42,144 nt of DNA from G023898405 sp964368985 (GTDB lineage: Bacteria; Myxococcota; UBA727; JABDBI01), in assembly GCA_964368985.1 (NCBI GenBank), contig CAYJDW010000020.1, positions 1-42,144 on the forward strand. The letters are read 5' to 3'. Shown piece after piece: positions 25,695-34,372 of this stretch. Position numbers and translations under genes: made by a program. The stretch's first letter is position 1, and each line of letters begins with the position of its first letter. The notes below the pieces were generated by a model. That model made no database searches, was not told the DNA's origin, and was given only the letters and a program-made list of their open reading frames with translations.

Positions 25695-25898
25695 CCTTGC
25701 AGATATTACCTCAACAACTCCTCGCCCGCTTGCGGGAGGGGCTAGGGAGAGGGTGGAGAAACATAATCGTGATTATTTTTTCGATTAGAAACCCTTCGTC
25801 TGCGTATCTCCACCCTCACCCCCAGCCCTCTCCCGTAAGCGGGCGAGGGAGCGTGGTGCTTCATTTTAGTCTCGAAATCATTTGTGCAACGACGACGC
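25695..25898 (+). mobile_element. Dispersed MITE-like repeat, copy 4
   Basis: About 204 bp between menD and menB. The right end (TTTGTGCAACGACGACGC) and the GC-rich arms are preserved; the left end is eroded (TTCCTTGCAGATATTA). No flanking direct repeat. It is the only large gap in the otherwise overlapping menaquinone operon and its hairpins could reduce read-through. The rest of 25686-25965 shows nothing else. Confidence 0.8.
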
Positions 25899-25965
25899 AT
25901 GGCTGAGCCGCTTGTTTTTGTAGACTATTTCGTTAAAGAACCTTTAAAAGATTTTCGCGAGGTGC

Positions 25966-26790
25966 ATGATGAGTTCCATAGAATGGCGTTCGGCCCGAAA
26001 GTTTGAAGATATCCTTTATGAAAAAACTCATGGTATCGCTAAAATTACCATTAATCGTCCTGAACTAAGAAATGCTTTTCGTCCGCTCACTGTGGAAGAA
26101 ATGAAAACCGCATTCGCTGATGCTCGCGATGATTCCAGCATCGGAGTAGTCATTTTATGTGGCGCTGGAGATTTGGCTTTTTGTTCGGGCGGCGATCAAC
26201 GCATTCGTAAAGAAGCTGGTTATGTCGACGAAAGCGGAGTTCATCGCTTAAACGTTTTAGATTTGCAACGACAAATCCGCACATTGCCAAAACCAGTTAT
26301 TGCTATGGTGGCGGGCTACGCGGTTGGTGGCGGGCATGTTTTGCATATGATGTGCGATCTGACCATTGCCGCAGATAATGCGATTTTTCAACAAACAGGT
26401 CCTAAGGTTGGATCTTTTGATGGCGGTTATGGTGCGAGTTATATGGCGCGTATTATTGGCCAGAAGAAAGCTCGTGAAATTTGGTTTTTGTGCCGTCAAT
26501 ATAATGCGCAGCAAGCCCTTGATATGGGTTTGGTGAACACGGTTGTGCCACTTTCAGAACTGGAGAATGAAACCATCAAGTGGGCTAAAGAAATTCTCAA
26601 TCATTCGCCGATTGCGCTTCGTTGTTTAAAATCAGCACTTAATGCTGATTGCGATGGACAAGCAGGGCTGCAAGAATTGGCAGGCAATGCCACCATGTTG
26701 TTTTATATGACCGAGGAAGGCCAAGAAGGAAAAAATGCTTTTCTAGAAAAACGAAAACCTGATTTTTCCAAATTCCCTCGACGACCGTAG
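25966..26790 (+). CDS. menB: 1,4-dihydroxy-2-naphthoyl-CoA synthase MenB
   Basis: Crotonase-fold enzyme closing the naphthoquinol ring from o-succinylbenzoyl-CoA. 274 residues. Landmarks are INRPELRNAFRPLTVEEM, CSGGDQRIR, AGYAVGGGHVLHMMCDLTIA, FQQTGPKVGSFDGGYG and the C-terminal EGQEGKNAFLEKRKPDFSKF, all MenB-specific. Two ATGs (25966, 25969) follow GAGGTG; either may be used. The stop TAG shares its G with the GTG start of the next gene, so the flavin monooxygenase is translationally coupled to it. Confidence 0.97.
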   Translation: MMSSIEWRSARKFEDILYEKTHGIAKITINRPELRNAFRPLTVEEMKTAFADARDDSSIGVVILCGAGDLAFCSGGDQRIRKEAGYVDESGVHRLNVLDLQRQIRTLPKPVIAMVAGYAVGGGHVLHMMCDLTIAADNAIFQQTGPKVGSFDGGYGASYMARIIGQKKAREIWFLCRQYNAQQALDMGLVNTVVPLSELENETIKWAKEILNHSPIALRCLKSALNADCDGQAGLQELAGNATMLFYMTEEGQEGKNAFLEKRKPDFSKFPRRP

Positions 26791-28427
26791 TGAGCATGCA
26801 GTATCGCGAAGAAATCACCCCTGTGCTGATAGTGGGAGCAGGGCCCAGCGGCTTAATGATGGCGCTCATGCTCTCCCGCTTCGGTATTCCCGTGCATATC
26901 ATCGACAAAGAGGTCAAAAAAAGCCCTTATTCGCGTGCCATTGCCGTGCAGATTAGGAGTTTAGAGATTTTCTCGGCTCTGGGCCTTCTTCCGAAACTGA
27001 TGGAACGAGGCCTGTCTGTCGACGCTTTTCAGGTGAATACTGAAAGTGCTATTCCCATCGATATAAATCCTCAATTATCCACTTCGAAATTTTCCCGACC
27101 CTTAATTGTTGATCAACCTCATACTGAGGAAGTGCTCGAATCAGCATTAGGTGACTTTGATGTTTACGTCGATCGCGGTGTTTGTTTAGTTAAGGTTGTG
27201 GAGGGAAATCTGGTCGTCAAAGCCGAATTAAAAGGCCTTGATAATCGGGTTTTTCATAGGGAATATTCCTCTATTATCGGCGCTGACGGGGCCCATAGCA
27301 CGGTCAGAAAAAATATGGATAATAGTTTTATAGGCAAGGCCTATGAAGATGCTTTTATTCTTGCTGATGTGGAAGTGGCGACGAATATTGATCGCAATTC
27401 GTTGAAATTATATTTCAAAGGACCAAAATTTTTAGCGCTTATTCCGATGTGGGGGCCACATCATTATCGCTTAATATCGGTCAGACAAAACGAACGATCG
27501 AAAATGGGACCTGAACCAACTAGGCTGGAGTTTCAAAAACTTCTCGACAATATTGTCCCTTTTCCCATTGCCATTACTAAATCTATTTGGGTTTCGCGAT
27601 TTTTTGTTCAATGTCGTAGTGCTTTGCATTACCAACAAGGGCGCATTTTTTTGGTGGGCGATGCCGCTCACATCCATAGCCCCGCCGGCGGGCAAGGCAT
27701 GAACACGGGTTTGCAAGACGCCTTAAATCTTAGCTTTAAGCTGGCGATGGTGTTAAGAGGTGAGGCTCTCCCTTCTGTGTTGTTGAGCTATCACGAAGAG
27801 CGCAAACCGGTGGGTGATTTTTTGATCAAGTACACCGATCGCTTGTTTAGATTTATGGTACGAGGCTCTTTTTTTGCCCGCCTTCTACGAAGGATAGTTT
27901 TGCCTCGTGTAATGCGATCGCCACAACGTCAATCAAAAATTTTTCGCATTGGTTCGCAAACTGCAATTCGCTATCAAAAAGGTTGCCTTTGCTTGGAAAA
28001 TCATGCCTTGTCTTTGCCTGCTATAGCCATTGGCAGTCGCGTGCCGAACCTTGAGCTCATCGATAGCCACGTTAAAAAGACTGATATTCATAGCCAAGTC
28101 ATCAATGATTTTTTTAATTTACTGCTCTTTATTCCGCGCGACCTTGAAAAAAATGTCGTAAAAAAAATTATCAAAGCTGGTCACGATCTGTGTGAAAAAT
28201 ATGCGATTAAAATTCGACCGATTTTTGCCAGCGATTTTGATGCAGAGAAAATTATGATGGACCAAGAATATAGCATCACCTGCGATCAGGATTTTCTACG
28301 AGGACAAGAAGAAGCTTTTTTCATGATGGTGCGCGCTGATCAACACTTATTTTGTTTGGGCTTTTTAAGCGATCTTGATCATCTCGATCATTCCCTTTCC
28401 AAATATTTGACACGGATTAAAATGTGA
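26790..28427 (+). CDS. FAD-dependent aromatic monooxygenase within the menaquinone operon
   Basis: 545-residue class A flavoprotein hydroxylase of the PheA/TfdB (PF01494) type. Rossmann motif GAGPSG (16-21), DG motif GADGAHSTVR (164-173), GD motif RIFLVGDAAHIHSPAGGQGM (285-304). The C-terminal part (from about 430) resembles the thioredoxin-like domain of this group. Such enzymes put a hydroxyl on an activated aromatic ring with NAD(P)H and O2. It starts at GTG inside the menB stop codon and ends overlapping menA, so it is a built-in operon member. The classical pathway has no such step. Ring hydroxylation of a naphthoquinone, an O2-dependent variant step, or an unrelated aromatic substrate are all possible; none is shown. 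Confidence 0.88.
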   Translation: MSMQYREEITPVLIVGAGPSGLMMALMLSRFGIPVHIIDKEVKKSPYSRAIAVQIRSLEIFSALGLLPKLMERGLSVDAFQVNTESAIPIDINPQLSTSKFSRPLIVDQPHTEEVLESALGDFDVYVDRGVCLVKVVEGNLVVKAELKGLDNRVFHREYSSIIGADGAHSTVRKNMDNSFIGKAYEDAFILADVEVATNIDRNSLKLYFKGPKFLALIPMWGPHHYRLISVRQNERSKMGPEPTRLEFQKLLDNIVPFPIAITKSIWVSRFFVQCRSALHYQQGRIFLVGDAAHIHSPAGGQGMNTGLQDALNLSFKLAMVLRGEALPSVLLSYHEERKPVGDFLIKYTDRLFRFMVRGSFFARLLRRIVLPRVMRSPQRQSKIFRIGSQTAIRYQKGCLCLENHALSLPAIAIGSRVPNLELIDSHVKKTDIHSQVINDFFNLLLFIPRDLEKNVVKKIIKAGHDLCEKYAIKIRPIFASDFDAEKIMMDQEYSITCDQDFLRGQEEAFFMMVRADQHLFCLGFLSDLDHLDHSLSKYLTRIKM

Positions 28428-29329
28428 GTGCTCAAATAAGAACTAATTCTCTTCAAGCATGGCTGCGCGCCACCCGACCTAGAACTCTCGGAGCCATTTC
28501 GTGCCCAGTGTGGCTCGGATCGGCTTTGGCGATGTCAAAGGGAATATTCTCCTTTAATCTTTTTATGGTGACTTGGATTTGCTCCTTGTGTTTGCAAATT
28601 CTCGCCAACGTCATCAATGATTATGGCGACTTCATGAGAGGAAGTGATACTTCCGAACGCCTCGGCCCTCCTCGCGCCATGCAGATGGGGTGGCTTACGC
28701 CGAAAATAATGCGAAGGGGCATAGCCATTATTCTCTTGTGCTCTACCTCACTCGGATTGATCTTGGTCGCTCACGGCGGTGTGAGCATTTTAGTCTTAGG
28801 TATTGTTTCCACCATCACGTGTATTTGGTATACCGCAGGTCCTAAGCCTCTTGCCTATATTGGATTTTCGGAAATAGCAGTTTTATTTCTTTTTGGTCCT
28901 ATGCCAGTTTTCGGTGCTTATTATGTACAAACTTTGTCGTGGCCGACGCAAGGATTCCTGCTTAGCATTGGCCCCGCTCTTTTGTCTACGGCTTTGATAA
29001 TGACCAATAATTTGCGTGATATTAGCGAAGATCGAAGGCATCATAAACGTACGCTGGCTGTTAGGTTTGGCGAGAATATTTCGCGTTATTTAATTGTCTT
29101 ATTGGTGATGGCAGCAGCTTTATCGCCGGTGCTGTTGGTAGTCTTTTTTGATTTTAGCGGGCTTTGTCTGTTGCCTTTGGCTGCCCTTATTTTTCCTGCA
29201 CGTTTATTTCCGATGATTTTAAACGAACCGATTAGCGCCAAATTTAATCTGATGTTGCAAGCGATCGGTAAGGCACTTTATTTATTTGGCCTGCTCATGA
29301 GCGTGAGTATAATTTATGGCGCGCCTTGA
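28424..29329 (+). CDS. menA: 1,4-dihydroxy-2-naphthoate polyprenyltransferase MenA
   Basis: Integral membrane UbiA-type prenyltransferase that attaches the polyprenyl tail to DHNA with loss of CO2. 301 residues, about eight to nine membrane helices. First Asp-rich motif NVINDYGDFMRGSD, second NNLRDISEDRRHHKRTLAVR; both bind Mg-diphosphate. WLRATRPRTLGAISCPVWLG at the N-terminus is MenA-like. GTG start overlaps the monooxygenase stop by 4 bases; its 3' end overlaps menC by 14. Confidence 0.94.
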   Translation: MSAQIRTNSLQAWLRATRPRTLGAISCPVWLGSALAMSKGIFSFNLFMVTWICSLCLQILANVINDYGDFMRGSDTSERLGPPRAMQMGWLTPKIMRRGIAIILLCSTSLGLILVAHGGVSILVLGIVSTITCIWYTAGPKPLAYIGFSEIAVLFLFGPMPVFGAYYVQTLSWPTQGFLLSIGPALLSTALIMTNNLRDISEDRRHHKRTLAVRFGENISRYLIVLLVMAAALSPVLLVVFFDFSGLCLLPLAALIFPARLFPMILNEPISAKFNLMLQAIGKALYLFGLLMSVSIIYGAP

Positions 29330-30251
29330 GATTTATCGCCAATCTTTAAAATCGGAGGGAAGTTTTTATTTCCCTTCGAGCGAGCGTTTGATTCTGCGCT
29401 TTGATTTTAGCTTGAATAATGGCAGTACTTTTTCAAGTGAATGGGCGCCTTTTCCAAGCATTCATTCTCACACCATAGATGATGTGGTGCAACAATCCCG
29501 GACCATTGAAAGTAACGACATCGAGGCTTTAGAGGGCTTAATCGGCAACAATAACAGCGAATTTTTGTCTCATTTTTTTCGTGAGTCATTTGCTTATCCC
29601 CTTAGTTTTATCATGAGCCTGGGCTTATTCCACGCACAAATAAAAACTGCGGTTGATAGTGGTGAGAGAGTTAAGCATTCCGTTTTATTATTGCCTCATC
29701 ATTCGATTAGCGACGCACTTTATCTTTTGGGCCAAGGTTTTTCGTGTTTGAAAATAAAGGTGAGCTCACTTATTAGTCAGGAAGTTGAACGCTTGAATGC
29801 CATTCGTTCGGCAATCGGAGATAATATTCCCATTCGCATTGATGCCAATCGCAAGCTAAGTTTCGATGAGGCCAAACTTTTGCTGAGCCATGTGAAAAAT
29901 CTGCAATATATCGAGGAACCAACTTACGAATTATCTCGCCTTGCTGAACTTTATGATGCGACTGGTGTTGCCATTGCTCTTGATGAATCTTTTCTTGATG
30001 GCGATAGCTTGGATAAATTATTGGAGGCCAGGGCTCGTTATCTCATTATCAAAGCAAGCCGATTTAATAATATTTTTTCGCTTATTAATTTATCCAAAGA
30101 AGCAAAGAATATTGGTATTACGCCGATTTTTAGCCATTGTTTTGAGAGCGATTTTTATGCCTCACTCATGAGTAGGCTGGTGAAACATTTAGGTCTTTGC
30201 CACGAAGCGCATGGTCTTTATTCAAATATTTTCTCTGCGAGCAAAACATGA
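29316..30251 (+). CDS. menC: o-Succinylbenzoate synthase MenC
   Basis: Enolase-superfamily dehydratase converting SHCHC to o-succinylbenzoate. 311 residues. Catalytic/metal set in order: KIK (146-148), Asp176 in RIDANRKL, Glu200 in YIEEP, Asp223 in ALDES, Lys246 in IIKASRF. Start ATG 29316 overlaps the end of menA by 14 bases; the stop overlaps menE through ATGA. MenH, which makes its substrate in E. coli, is not in the window; that step can also occur slowly without enzyme or be encoded elsewhere. Confidence 0.93.
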   Translation: MARLEIYRQSLKSEGSFYFPSSERLILRFDFSLNNGSTFSSEWAPFPSIHSHTIDDVVQQSRTIESNDIEALEGLIGNNNSEFLSHFFRESFAYPLSFIMSLGLFHAQIKTAVDSGERVKHSVLLLPHHSISDALYLLGQGFSCLKIKVSSLISQEVERLNAIRSAIGDNIPIRIDANRKLSFDEAKLLLSHVKNLQYIEEPTYELSRLAELYDATGVAIALDESFLDGDSLDKLLEARARYLIIKASRFNNIFSLINLSKEAKNIGITPIFSHCFESDFYASLMSRLVKHLGLCHEAHGLYSNIFSASKT

Positions 30252-31543
30252 TCAGCATTAAAACGCCGCAGGTGAGTTTGACCAAAAGCGAAGTGGCTCA
30301 TCGCGTGGATTCTTTGGCCCAAACTTTTTCAAGTGTTAAAAGAGAAGAATGTATAGCGCTTTATCTAGACAGTTCTCTCGACGGAGTTTTGCTTTTATTG
30401 ACAGCGATCAAACTAGGCTTAAAGGTGGCACTGTGTCCCTTAAGGGAGCCTCCTAAGATTCTCGACGAATGGCTTTTCAGTTTGGGCGTTAATAAATTAT
30501 TTTCTTCTTGCCAAAGAACCGAGACGGCGACTTTATCTTCGGAAATTTTAATCTCAAACGATCTCAGAAATGATTTTTCGAGCATCATGCGCACTTCAGG
30601 AAGCACGGGCTTTTCAAAGAGTGCTTTGATAAATTTTTCTGCCCATATGGCCAGTGCGCAAGCGGTTAATCGCTATTTTGGTTTTCAGCAGTTATCAAAT
30701 TGGCTTTTGTCTCTTCCGCTTTATCATGTCGGCGGTTTAGCGATTGTGATGCGGGCTTTAGCGGCGGGTGGGGGTATTTATATCGCCCAAAATCATGAAC
30801 AGATGGTTGCTGCGTTGAGAACTTCGCACCTTAGCTATTGCTCTCTTGTCCCTGCTCAACTTAAAAGGCTCATTACCGAAAAAGTAAATCTTTCTCATTT
30901 AGATGGGGTGGTCATAGGTGGGGACGCCTTGGGCGCTCGCGATCGAGAGCAGGCCTTAAAGCAAGGGTGGCCAATCTATGAAAGTTATGGACTCACGGAA
31001 TCTGCGTCCATGGTGTGGGTAAATAATTCCCAAAGCGGGAGCGGTTCAGCTTTGTCTCACGCCAAGATTTTGCTCGCGGATGATGGAGAAATAGGCGTGA
31101 AGGCCGACAGTTTATTTTGTGGTTATCTGGAAGCGGGGCAGCTCAACCTGCCGCTTAATGCAGAGGGCTTTTTCTTCACCGGTGATATTGGGAAATTAGA
31201 TGAATTTAACCAACTCCAATTAATTGGAAGAAAAAATAATCGGATTATTTCTGGCGGCGAAAATATTCAGGCCGAAGAAATTGAGCGAGTTTTGGAATCT
31301 CACCCACATATTGATGTGTGCGTAGTGGTGGGTGTCGAGGATAACAAATATGGCATGCGCCCCGTCGCTTTTGTGAAATGGTCACGGCAAGCACTGAGCT
31401 TGAACGAAATTACGGTTTGGTTAAAAAGTAGGCTCGCTGCTTATAAATGGCCGGATAAATTGATAAGTTGGCCCCCGCAAATAGCCACCGACGGCAAAAA
31501 ACCGAGAGCCGTGCTCGCTCGTTTAATGGGTGAGATGTTTTAG
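30248..31543 (+). CDS. menE: o-Succinylbenzoate-CoA ligase MenE
   Basis: ATP-dependent CoA ligase of the ANL superfamily giving OSB-CoA for MenB. 431 residues from ATG 30248, which overlaps menC by ATGA. P-loop-like RTSGSTGFSKSA, then LPLYHVGGL, YESYGLTESA, FTGDIGKLD and the hinge motif GRKNNRIISGGENI. The C-terminal adenylation lysine is probably the one in DGKKPRAVL. Length is slightly short for the superfamily, as is normal for MenE. Last gene of the operon, followed by a weak terminator. Confidence 0.94.
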   Translation: MISIKTPQVSLTKSEVAHRVDSLAQTFSSVKREECIALYLDSSLDGVLLLLTAIKLGLKVALCPLREPPKILDEWLFSLGVNKLFSSCQRTETATLSSEILISNDLRNDFSSIMRTSGSTGFSKSALINFSAHMASAQAVNRYFGFQQLSNWLLSLPLYHVGGLAIVMRALAAGGGIYIAQNHEQMVAALRTSHLSYCSLVPAQLKRLITEKVNLSHLDGVVIGGDALGARDREQALKQGWPIYESYGLTESASMVWVNNSQSGSGSALSHAKILLADDGEIGVKADSLFCGYLEAGQLNLPLNAEGFFFTGDIGKLDEFNQLQLIGRKNNRIISGGENIQAEEIERVLESHPHIDVCVVVGVEDNKYGMRPVAFVKWSRQALSLNEITVWLKSRLAAYKWPDKLISWPPQIATDGKKPRAVLARLMGEMF

Positions 31544-31571
31544 TACAAAAAACGGTTGAACCCAAAACAAT

Positions 31572-31609
31572 CTGGACACTGATGTCATAGTTGGTGCCAG
31601 CTTTTTTTT
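31572..31609 (+). terminator. Probable rho-independent terminator after menE
   Basis: CTGGaCACT pairs with GGTGCCAG (8 bp with one bulged A and a T-G wobble), followed by eight T residues. Weaker than the tolB terminator. The rest of 31544-31793 is AT-rich leader for the lipoprotein gene, in which I see no convincing promoter. Confidence 0.45.
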
Positions 31610-31793
31610 GCGCTGTCATTCTTAAAAAAACATTTTTTCTTTCATAACCCATTGAAAATATTGAACAATTTTAATTTTCTTTCCACGAAACTGGTTTTTG
31701 ATGGGACAAAAAGTTGCGACCAATTTTCGATGCACAGTAACTTTCTTCGTGCAAGGGGGGAGGAATTCTTTCCCTCTCATGGAGGAACGAATA

Positions 31794-34028
31794 ATGGCAA
31801 AGAATTTTTTCATAAAAGGGCTTAAAGTTGCTAGTGTGCTTAGTGCACTTCTAGCAGCTTCAGCTCTCGTCACAAGTTGTGGCGAGACTGCAGCCCCAGC
31901 AGCTAATCCAGTTAACAACGCAGAGGTAATAGTTCCAGCTAATGGTGGACAACCCTTCGTACCTAACACTGGTCTTGATCCAGATGTCCCTTTGGTCAAT
32001 CCTGTGGCTGGTGCTGGCGGAATCGAAGGTTTCAGCGTTATTGAATTGATGGTGAGATCCGATCCAGCCGATCCACATAACGAACGTTTCCTAGATGATT
32101 GGCGCTTTGAAATCCGTACCATTGATGATCAAGGACGTACCACAAGCCCAGTATTTTTCGGCGAAAGTGGACCAGACGGCCTTGGTGCTATTGGTCTTCC
32201 ATCGTGGATGTTCGGTCTACCTTTAGTCATCACCGCCTTCAACGATGTGTATCCATTGGCTGACCTAGATGAAGATAGTGAAGACTTGGAATGCCGTAGT
32301 TATGAAATCTTCGTACCACCTTGCTGCTATGATAAAGCAGTTTGGATGCTTGGACCCGTTGAAGATTCTTTGTGGGATTTCTACGGAAGAGCAGCTGAGC
32401 GTCGTGCTGAAGCTTGGAATCCAAGCCAAGTGGATTGCGCAACCTGGCTACAAAACTTGCAATTGTTGATTTTGACTGATCGTATCCAAGACGGGCTCGA
32501 TGAATTATCAGACAGCGCAACCATGATCTGGGATGATCAAGATCTTATTTTGGCTCTTCAAGAAAACCAAAACTTACTCGTACCAACTCGTCCACCAATC
32601 TGTATGGCAGAACGACGTCACAATGGTGGCGGTCTAGAAAGAGCTGACGTTATTGCTGATGCTTCATTCCCATTCACTATCGATGATGATCAAGCTCCAT
32701 TCGGTCCTACTGAAACTATGTCAGATGATGATCCGATTGTTATTGGCATCAACGGTATTGTTGACTCCATCTGCGGTATCGATCTCGACGGTGTATTGGT
32801 TGTAAATGCAGCAACTTTTGCTCCTACCGATCAATATCAACTCGATGAAGATGATTTCATGGGAACGATCCATGATCAAACAGCTCTCGTCGCTGATATG
32901 GACGTAAGCACCTATAACGTACGTCTTGGCAATGGTCTTCCATTGGATCATGACAAATATGATGACGCTTGCTCCTTGTCGACTTTGATTGGTTTCACCA
33001 ATACTGACGATGATGAACAAGATGTGTTGACCGGCTCAGGCGTAACCTTCACCGACTTATTCAGTGGTACTGGTGGTATCGGCCTTATCGCTGACACCGT
33101 AGTATTCCTCACCTCCGATGGTGACGCTGTTGTTGATGATAACGATTATTGGGCGATTTTCCATGATGCTCAAGATAGCGATTGCGGTGAGCATGTATTG
33201 GCTGTTGAATTGCTCGGACATCGTCAAGAAGATTTCCGTGACGTTCTTCACATGACTTTCGATGCAGCTACCGATAACCTCTTCCTTGGATTGAGAGCTG
33301 ACTATGAACTCAACGAAGAAGAAGTTGATGGCGAAAGAGCATTTATCGGCTTCACGATTACAACTTGGGATGGCAGCAGCGTTGCTGGCCGTGCTGCAGT
33401 GCGCGATAACATCGCAAATTGCTATGAAGCTTCCGATGTCTGGGCTCGTCAGTTCTTCGCAACTGTTGAATTCCAAGATCGTGAAGATGAATGCTGCTTC
33501 GAAGACGGATGCGAAATCGAAGATACCATTTGCCCACTACGCGCAGCTGAATTCGCTGTTCGTTCGCAATGCTTCTCCAACAGCCGTGCTAACCAAAGAT
33601 GGCAAACAGAAGACGTAGGCTTCTGGAGCATGAATACTATCCATGGTGTGACCGGTAACGTTATCATCAATCCAGGTTGGCTTGCACCTGACCTCGATTT
33701 CGAACTCTACATTCAGAAATTCGATGAAGCAGTATTCAAAGGCCCACGTACTATCCGTAGAACTGATGATGTAGGTGCCTTGATGGCAGAACTCCCAACT
33801 CTCGTTGAAGGCGATCGCGTCTTGATTAGAGCTGAAGATAGCTGCTGCAGCGACTATGACATCGTTCTTCCTTGCGTACCTGAGTTCACCGGCTTCGCAG
33901 GAGCTCCGCTCATTCCATACGTTCCTCAAGCACTCGGCCATCCATTGGTTCCGATTGTTCCAGGTCCAGGCTTAGGTGCTCCAGGCGCAATCTTGGCACC
34001 GCCAGCGCCAGTGGCCCCAGCAATCTAA
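31794..34028 (+). CDS. Large Asp- and Cys-rich lipoprotein of unknown function (744 aa)
   Basis: Start ATG 31794 has GGAGG ten bases upstream; the earlier in-frame ATG at 31698 lacks one. Lipoprotein signal ending LLAASALVTSC, Cys29; residue +2 is Gly, so outer-membrane sorting is expected. Acidic throughout, with about twenty cysteines including CC pairs in PPCCYDK, DECCFED and DSCCSDYD, so disulphides are likely. The N-terminal region (about 65-165) and a C-terminal one (about 620-700) look like two copies of one beta-sandwich domain, each closing with YEIFVPPC or YDIVLPC. The tail is Pro/Val/Ala-rich. The codon choice (CCA, GCT, GTA, CGT) differs from neighbours and suggests high expression. 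Flanked by its own terminator. I recognise no family; a surface or structural protein is a guess. Confidence 0.8.
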   Translation: MAKNFFIKGLKVASVLSALLAASALVTSCGETAAPAANPVNNAEVIVPANGGQPFVPNTGLDPDVPLVNPVAGAGGIEGFSVIELMVRSDPADPHNERFLDDWRFEIRTIDDQGRTTSPVFFGESGPDGLGAIGLPSWMFGLPLVITAFNDVYPLADLDEDSEDLECRSYEIFVPPCCYDKAVWMLGPVEDSLWDFYGRAAERRAEAWNPSQVDCATWLQNLQLLILTDRIQDGLDELSDSATMIWDDQDLILALQENQNLLVPTRPPICMAERRHNGGGLERADVIADASFPFTIDDDQAPFGPTETMSDDDPIVIGINGIVDSICGIDLDGVLVVNAATFAPTDQYQLDEDDFMGTIHDQTALVADMDVSTYNVRLGNGLPLDHDKYDDACSLSTLIGFTNTDDDEQDVLTGSGVTFTDLFSGTGGIGLIADTVVFLTSDGDAVVDDNDYWAIFHDAQDSDCGEHVLAVELLGHRQEDFRDVLHMTFDAATDNLFLGLRADYELNEEEVDGERAFIGFTITTWDGSSVAGRAAVRDNIANCYEASDVWARQFFATVEFQDREDECCFEDGCEIEDTICPLRAAEFAVRSQCFSNSRANQRWQTEDVGFWSMNTIHGVTGNVIINPGWLAPDLDFELYIQKFDEAVFKGPRTIRRTDDVGALMAELPTLVEGDRVLIRAEDSCCSDYDIVLPCVPEFTGFAGAPLIPYVPQALGHPLVPIVPGPGLGAPGAILAPPAPVAPAI

Positions 34029-34049
34029 ACTAAAGTCTAGATTGTTAGA

Positions 34050-34078
34050 AAACCCCAGCCTTTGGTTGGGGTTTTTTT
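34050..34078 (+). terminator. Rho-independent terminator after the lipoprotein gene
   Basis: AACCCCA / TTGGGGTT stem with the loop GCCTTTGG, followed by seven T residues. Strong and typical of a highly expressed gene. 34079-34315 upstream of nrdA contains no other recognised site; in particular I find no NrdR box pair. Confidence 0.9.
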
Positions 34079-34315
34079 ATGCCCTTTAAATTTTTCAGGG
34101 CTTTTTCCTAATTCTTCTCATTCTATGAGCAAAAAAAAAATCAAGACTTGAATTCTTTAGTTTTGCCCCTAATGTTGCCCAACATTATTTTAAATCCCTA
34201 TTAGGTATAGGCGCTCGTGTATCAGTGAGAAGAGCTTTCGGCTTATTTTTAGCGGTAGCTCAACTTGTTGTCTTCATTTTTTGATAAATTGGGCAGGTTT
34301 GTTGGAGGTTTTTCA

Positions 34316-34372
34316 ATGGCTTTAATCACTAATAGGTCACATCAGGCACAAGTTAGAGGGGCTAAATCATGA
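34316..34372 (+). CDS. Possible leader peptide of nrdA (18 aa)
   Basis: ATG 34316 stands 7 bases after a strong GGAGG and opens MALITNRSHQAQVRGAKS, whose stop overlaps the nrdA start as ATGA. Out of frame with nrdA, so not an N-terminal extension. It could couple nrdA translation to the leader, since nrdA also has its own AGAGGGG site inside this frame. The function is unknown and the peptide has no obvious regulatory codon run. Confidence 0.4.
   Translation: MALITNRSHQAQVRGAKS

Noticed and set aside
25697..25906. 69-codon plus-strand frame between menD and menB
   Set aside because: Lies entirely in repeat copy 4 and has the same artificial composition as frames in the other copies.
34079..34315. 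Search for NrdR boxes or a cobalamin riboswitch upstream of nrdA
   Set aside because: No pair of NrdR-type boxes and no conserved riboswitch core seen; only an AT-rich leader.
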